64,000 bases of DNA from NCBI RefSeq assembly GCF_002078875.1, contig NC_034409.1:11441399-11505398 (forward strand). The letters are read 5' to 3'. The position numbers were made by a program, and so were the translations under genes. Positions 61,701 to 64,000 of this stretch are shown here, one piece after another (position 1 is the stretch's first letter; every line of letters begins with the position of its first letter). This stretch comes from Numida meleagris (taxonomy: Eukaryota; Chordata; Aves; Galliformes; Numididae). Below the pieces are notes generated by a model. That model worked only from the letters and a program-made list of their open reading frames with translations, did no database searches and was not told the DNA's origin.

Positions 61701-64000
61701 CAACTACAAGCCTTACAGAAGTTTCTTTCTGTGTCCAGATATCATAACATCTCACTTTTCCTTCAGAATTTTTTCCTAGTTCTGAAGGATATTTTTGTTT
61801 GTCACATACATACCTTTTCCTGTTTTATTACTATTCTTCCGCCCTGAAGTAATGATTGATTTCTGCAGTGTGTGAATGATTTTCATCAGTTAGCAGACAC
61901 AATGATTTAATTCTCCTGTAAAATGATTTCATCTTAGATATTTCACTTGCCATAAGAGCTTGATTGATCTGATGTGAATACTGTTTTTTATTACACTGAA
62001 TCACTGTACAATTTTACTACAACATTTTGTTACTTCCTTATTTCAATAGATAACTCAAAATAATTACACTTCATTTTCATTTTGAAGCTTAGTTGTTTTA
62101 AATGAGTCATTGATAAAACTGTTAATTCCCTAATGTAATTCAGAATCCTGTCTGCTGATTTTAATAGCCATCTGCTTCACTCTGAGTATAAGTGCCTGGT
62201 TCTACAGTGAGTAGTGCTGTCTGCCCACCATAATTTTGTCTTTTCCCCTATGCTTTCAACAGGCACACTTCTGAAGTTCTACAGGATCCAGGCTGTCTCA
62301 TTTAAATACTCATTACTCTCCTTTGACTGCATGGGGTTTTTCAGCACTGTGAGACTTACTGAATCGGATTAGGTACCAACCACCTTCATTGAAAACAGAG
62401 GAAAACAAATGGTAGAGAAATGCATTTGGTATCCAATCTATCCAATTCATTTTGAGGGTGGGTAGTAGTGTGCCAGCGACCACCTCTTACATTTTAATAA
62501 GGATGTTTTTCAGGCTGTAGGGAGCTATGGACTTTTAAAGAACCCATGAAAAAAGAGCAAGGAAAAGACAGCAAATTGTTAGCAATCTTAAAATCACCAT
62601 GCAGGGCCCTGCACTTCTCTATCAATTAAAGTCCTAGTTTTTGCCCCCTGCCACCTGTGTTTTACCTTGCATAAATACTGTATTAAAAAAAAAATACATA
62701 TATATATAAAATTAAACCCATCCAAGAAAAAAAGACTGAAAAATCGAGATTTCCCCTTTTTCACTAGTGCTGTGTGCCCAGAGCAATAGCATAAGCCAGG
62801 CTTCTTTCTACATGCTTTCTCTTATGACTTCAAGACTCATGTATAGCTCCTTGGAATAGCTACCCTGCTTCAAGGTACACTCAGGATATCCCAGGAGTGA
62901 CTTTCCCGGGATCACCTGGCTGCATAAAATGTTGTATCAATTAGCAAACATAGCAGAGCCAACATCATCAAATCATCATGCCCAGAAATACTTAAGTGAA
63001 TAGATTTCAGCACACAAGGAATTTTCAGTCTGGCTGGTGGAATAGCTAATTAATTCAAATTTTTTTTTGAAAAACAGACTAGATCACTATCTAGGACTTC
63101 AAGGAGACTTCATTGCCTTACCTCACAACTCAGATAGAATAGAGTTACACTTAATTTTCCCTTTAACAGAAATACATCTTCACGCTTAGCAGCATAAAGC
63201 TGACCTTCTGAGCTTGGCATATAGGAAGGTGAGGAGACAGCCCAAACCAAGCCATAGATAGAGTCTGCAGTGAGCCTACCATCATTAACACCTTAGTTAG
63301 CACCAGGGAATACCCTACCTGCTGGTTGGCCTTTCTGTTATCATTCTTCCTGGGTGAGAGTCTAATCAGTATGCCAGCTGCTGTTGAGAGGTTATTTCTT
63401 CTCTTAGGTTGTAAGTGTAAAGGTGTAGAAGGCTCATTAATTATTCAACTCTGTGTTAGTGGATTTGGCTAAACTGAGGATTCTTTTTGGTAGCTTTAGC
63501 ACTACTTGCTTCCTCTGATTCTCTGTTGCTTCAGTGTGGGTTGATGCTGGAAAAGAAGATCAGGTGTTCTTGCAACTTGCTGGGAGGAAGTGAAGAGTCT
63601 CAATTAAAGCGAGTCGAGAGGAGGTGTCCATTTGGAGATGAAGAAAGATATGTATGCATAGTGGGGTAGTAGGAAGAACTTTTAAGTCTGGGCAACGTAG
63701 AATAGATTAACTTGTATTTGGGGGGAAGATAGAATCTGCAAAACTTGTGCTAGGAGATACAGTGTTGTGGAATGGCACGTAACTTCATGCAAACTGAAAA
63801 ATCTTATTTCTGTGTTATACTCAACCAGCAGATGACGTTACTGGCACTTAGTACAGTGCTATTATGAACGCCTTGCTCCTGGGGCAAGGTCAAATGCTCA
63901 AGTTGTTCCCCATATACTTGATGAAATGTATGCAAGAGTTTGCTGTGAGCTTTTGAAAACTGTTCTGATTAGGGAAGAATTGATTGGAATGGGTAAGGTA
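58757..64000. other. Unique noncoding DNA to the window edge
   Basis: No recognised gene or transposon. Slightly GC-richer patches at about 59.6-60.1 kb and 60.6-61.3 kb carry overlapping short frames (up to 88 codons) on both strands without known motifs. A poly(T) run lies at 61403-61418 and a short TA-rich repeat near 62695-62708. The window ends without any boundary feature. Confidence 0.6.
61403..61418. repeat. Poly(T) tract, 16 nt
   Basis: Uninterrupted T run with no transposon body recognised on either side. Confidence 0.93.

Noticed and set aside
1..64000. CRISPR arrays, bacterial operons, rRNA and tRNA genes, CpG-island promoters
   Set aside because: No regularly spaced direct repeats, no cloverleaf-like or rRNA-like sequence recognised, and no extended CpG-rich block; the DNA is vertebrate in character.

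Overview
This 64 kb window looks like vertebrate, and specifically bird, nuclear DNA. It is AT-rich, carries no bacterial-style gene packing, and every interspersed repeat I can name is a fragment of CR1 (chicken repeat 1), the non-LTR retrotransposon that dominates avian genomes. Several CR1 copies keep the diagnostic 3' end, in which runs close to TTCCAACC, CCATTCTGTG and ATTCTATG octamers replace a poly(A) tail. The style of the copies fits a galliform bird such as chicken, but I cannot fix the species without a search.

I find no protein-coding gene that I can defend. Apart from CR1 reverse-transcriptase remnants, the longest open frames are 143 codons (minus, 32845-33276) and 120 codons (plus, 24907-25269). 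Neither is recognisable, and both are within what AT-rich noncoding DNA of this length produces by chance. The window is best read as intergenic or intronic sequence.

Layout: 1-2.5 kb is unique DNA with a double hairpin near 1.78 kb and a possible terminal exon at 2272-2500. A CR1-C-like fragment (minus) lies at about 2.5-2.9 kb. Unique DNA with simple repeats follows to 12.3 kb, where there is a CR1 3' end (plus). After more unique DNA, two CR1 copies face each other tail to tail at 17.0-19.25 kb. A long unique stretch at 19.25-35.8 kb includes two relatively coding-like but broken stretches near 26 kb and 34-35.7 kb. A CR1 tail lies at 35.8 kb, a longer CR1 3' end at 39.4-39.8 kb, and a CR1 (minus) at 49.8-50.2 kb whose 3' end has expanded into 17 copies of GGAAT. 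A last CR1 tail is at 58.6 kb. The remainder is unique DNA.

There is no operon-like cooperation to describe. The points most worth a second look are the inverted CR1 pair (a potential long dsRNA and RNA-editing substrate), the pentamer expansion seeded at a CR1 terminus, and a handful of splice-bounded candidate exons that RNA-seq or cross-bird conservation could settle quickly.
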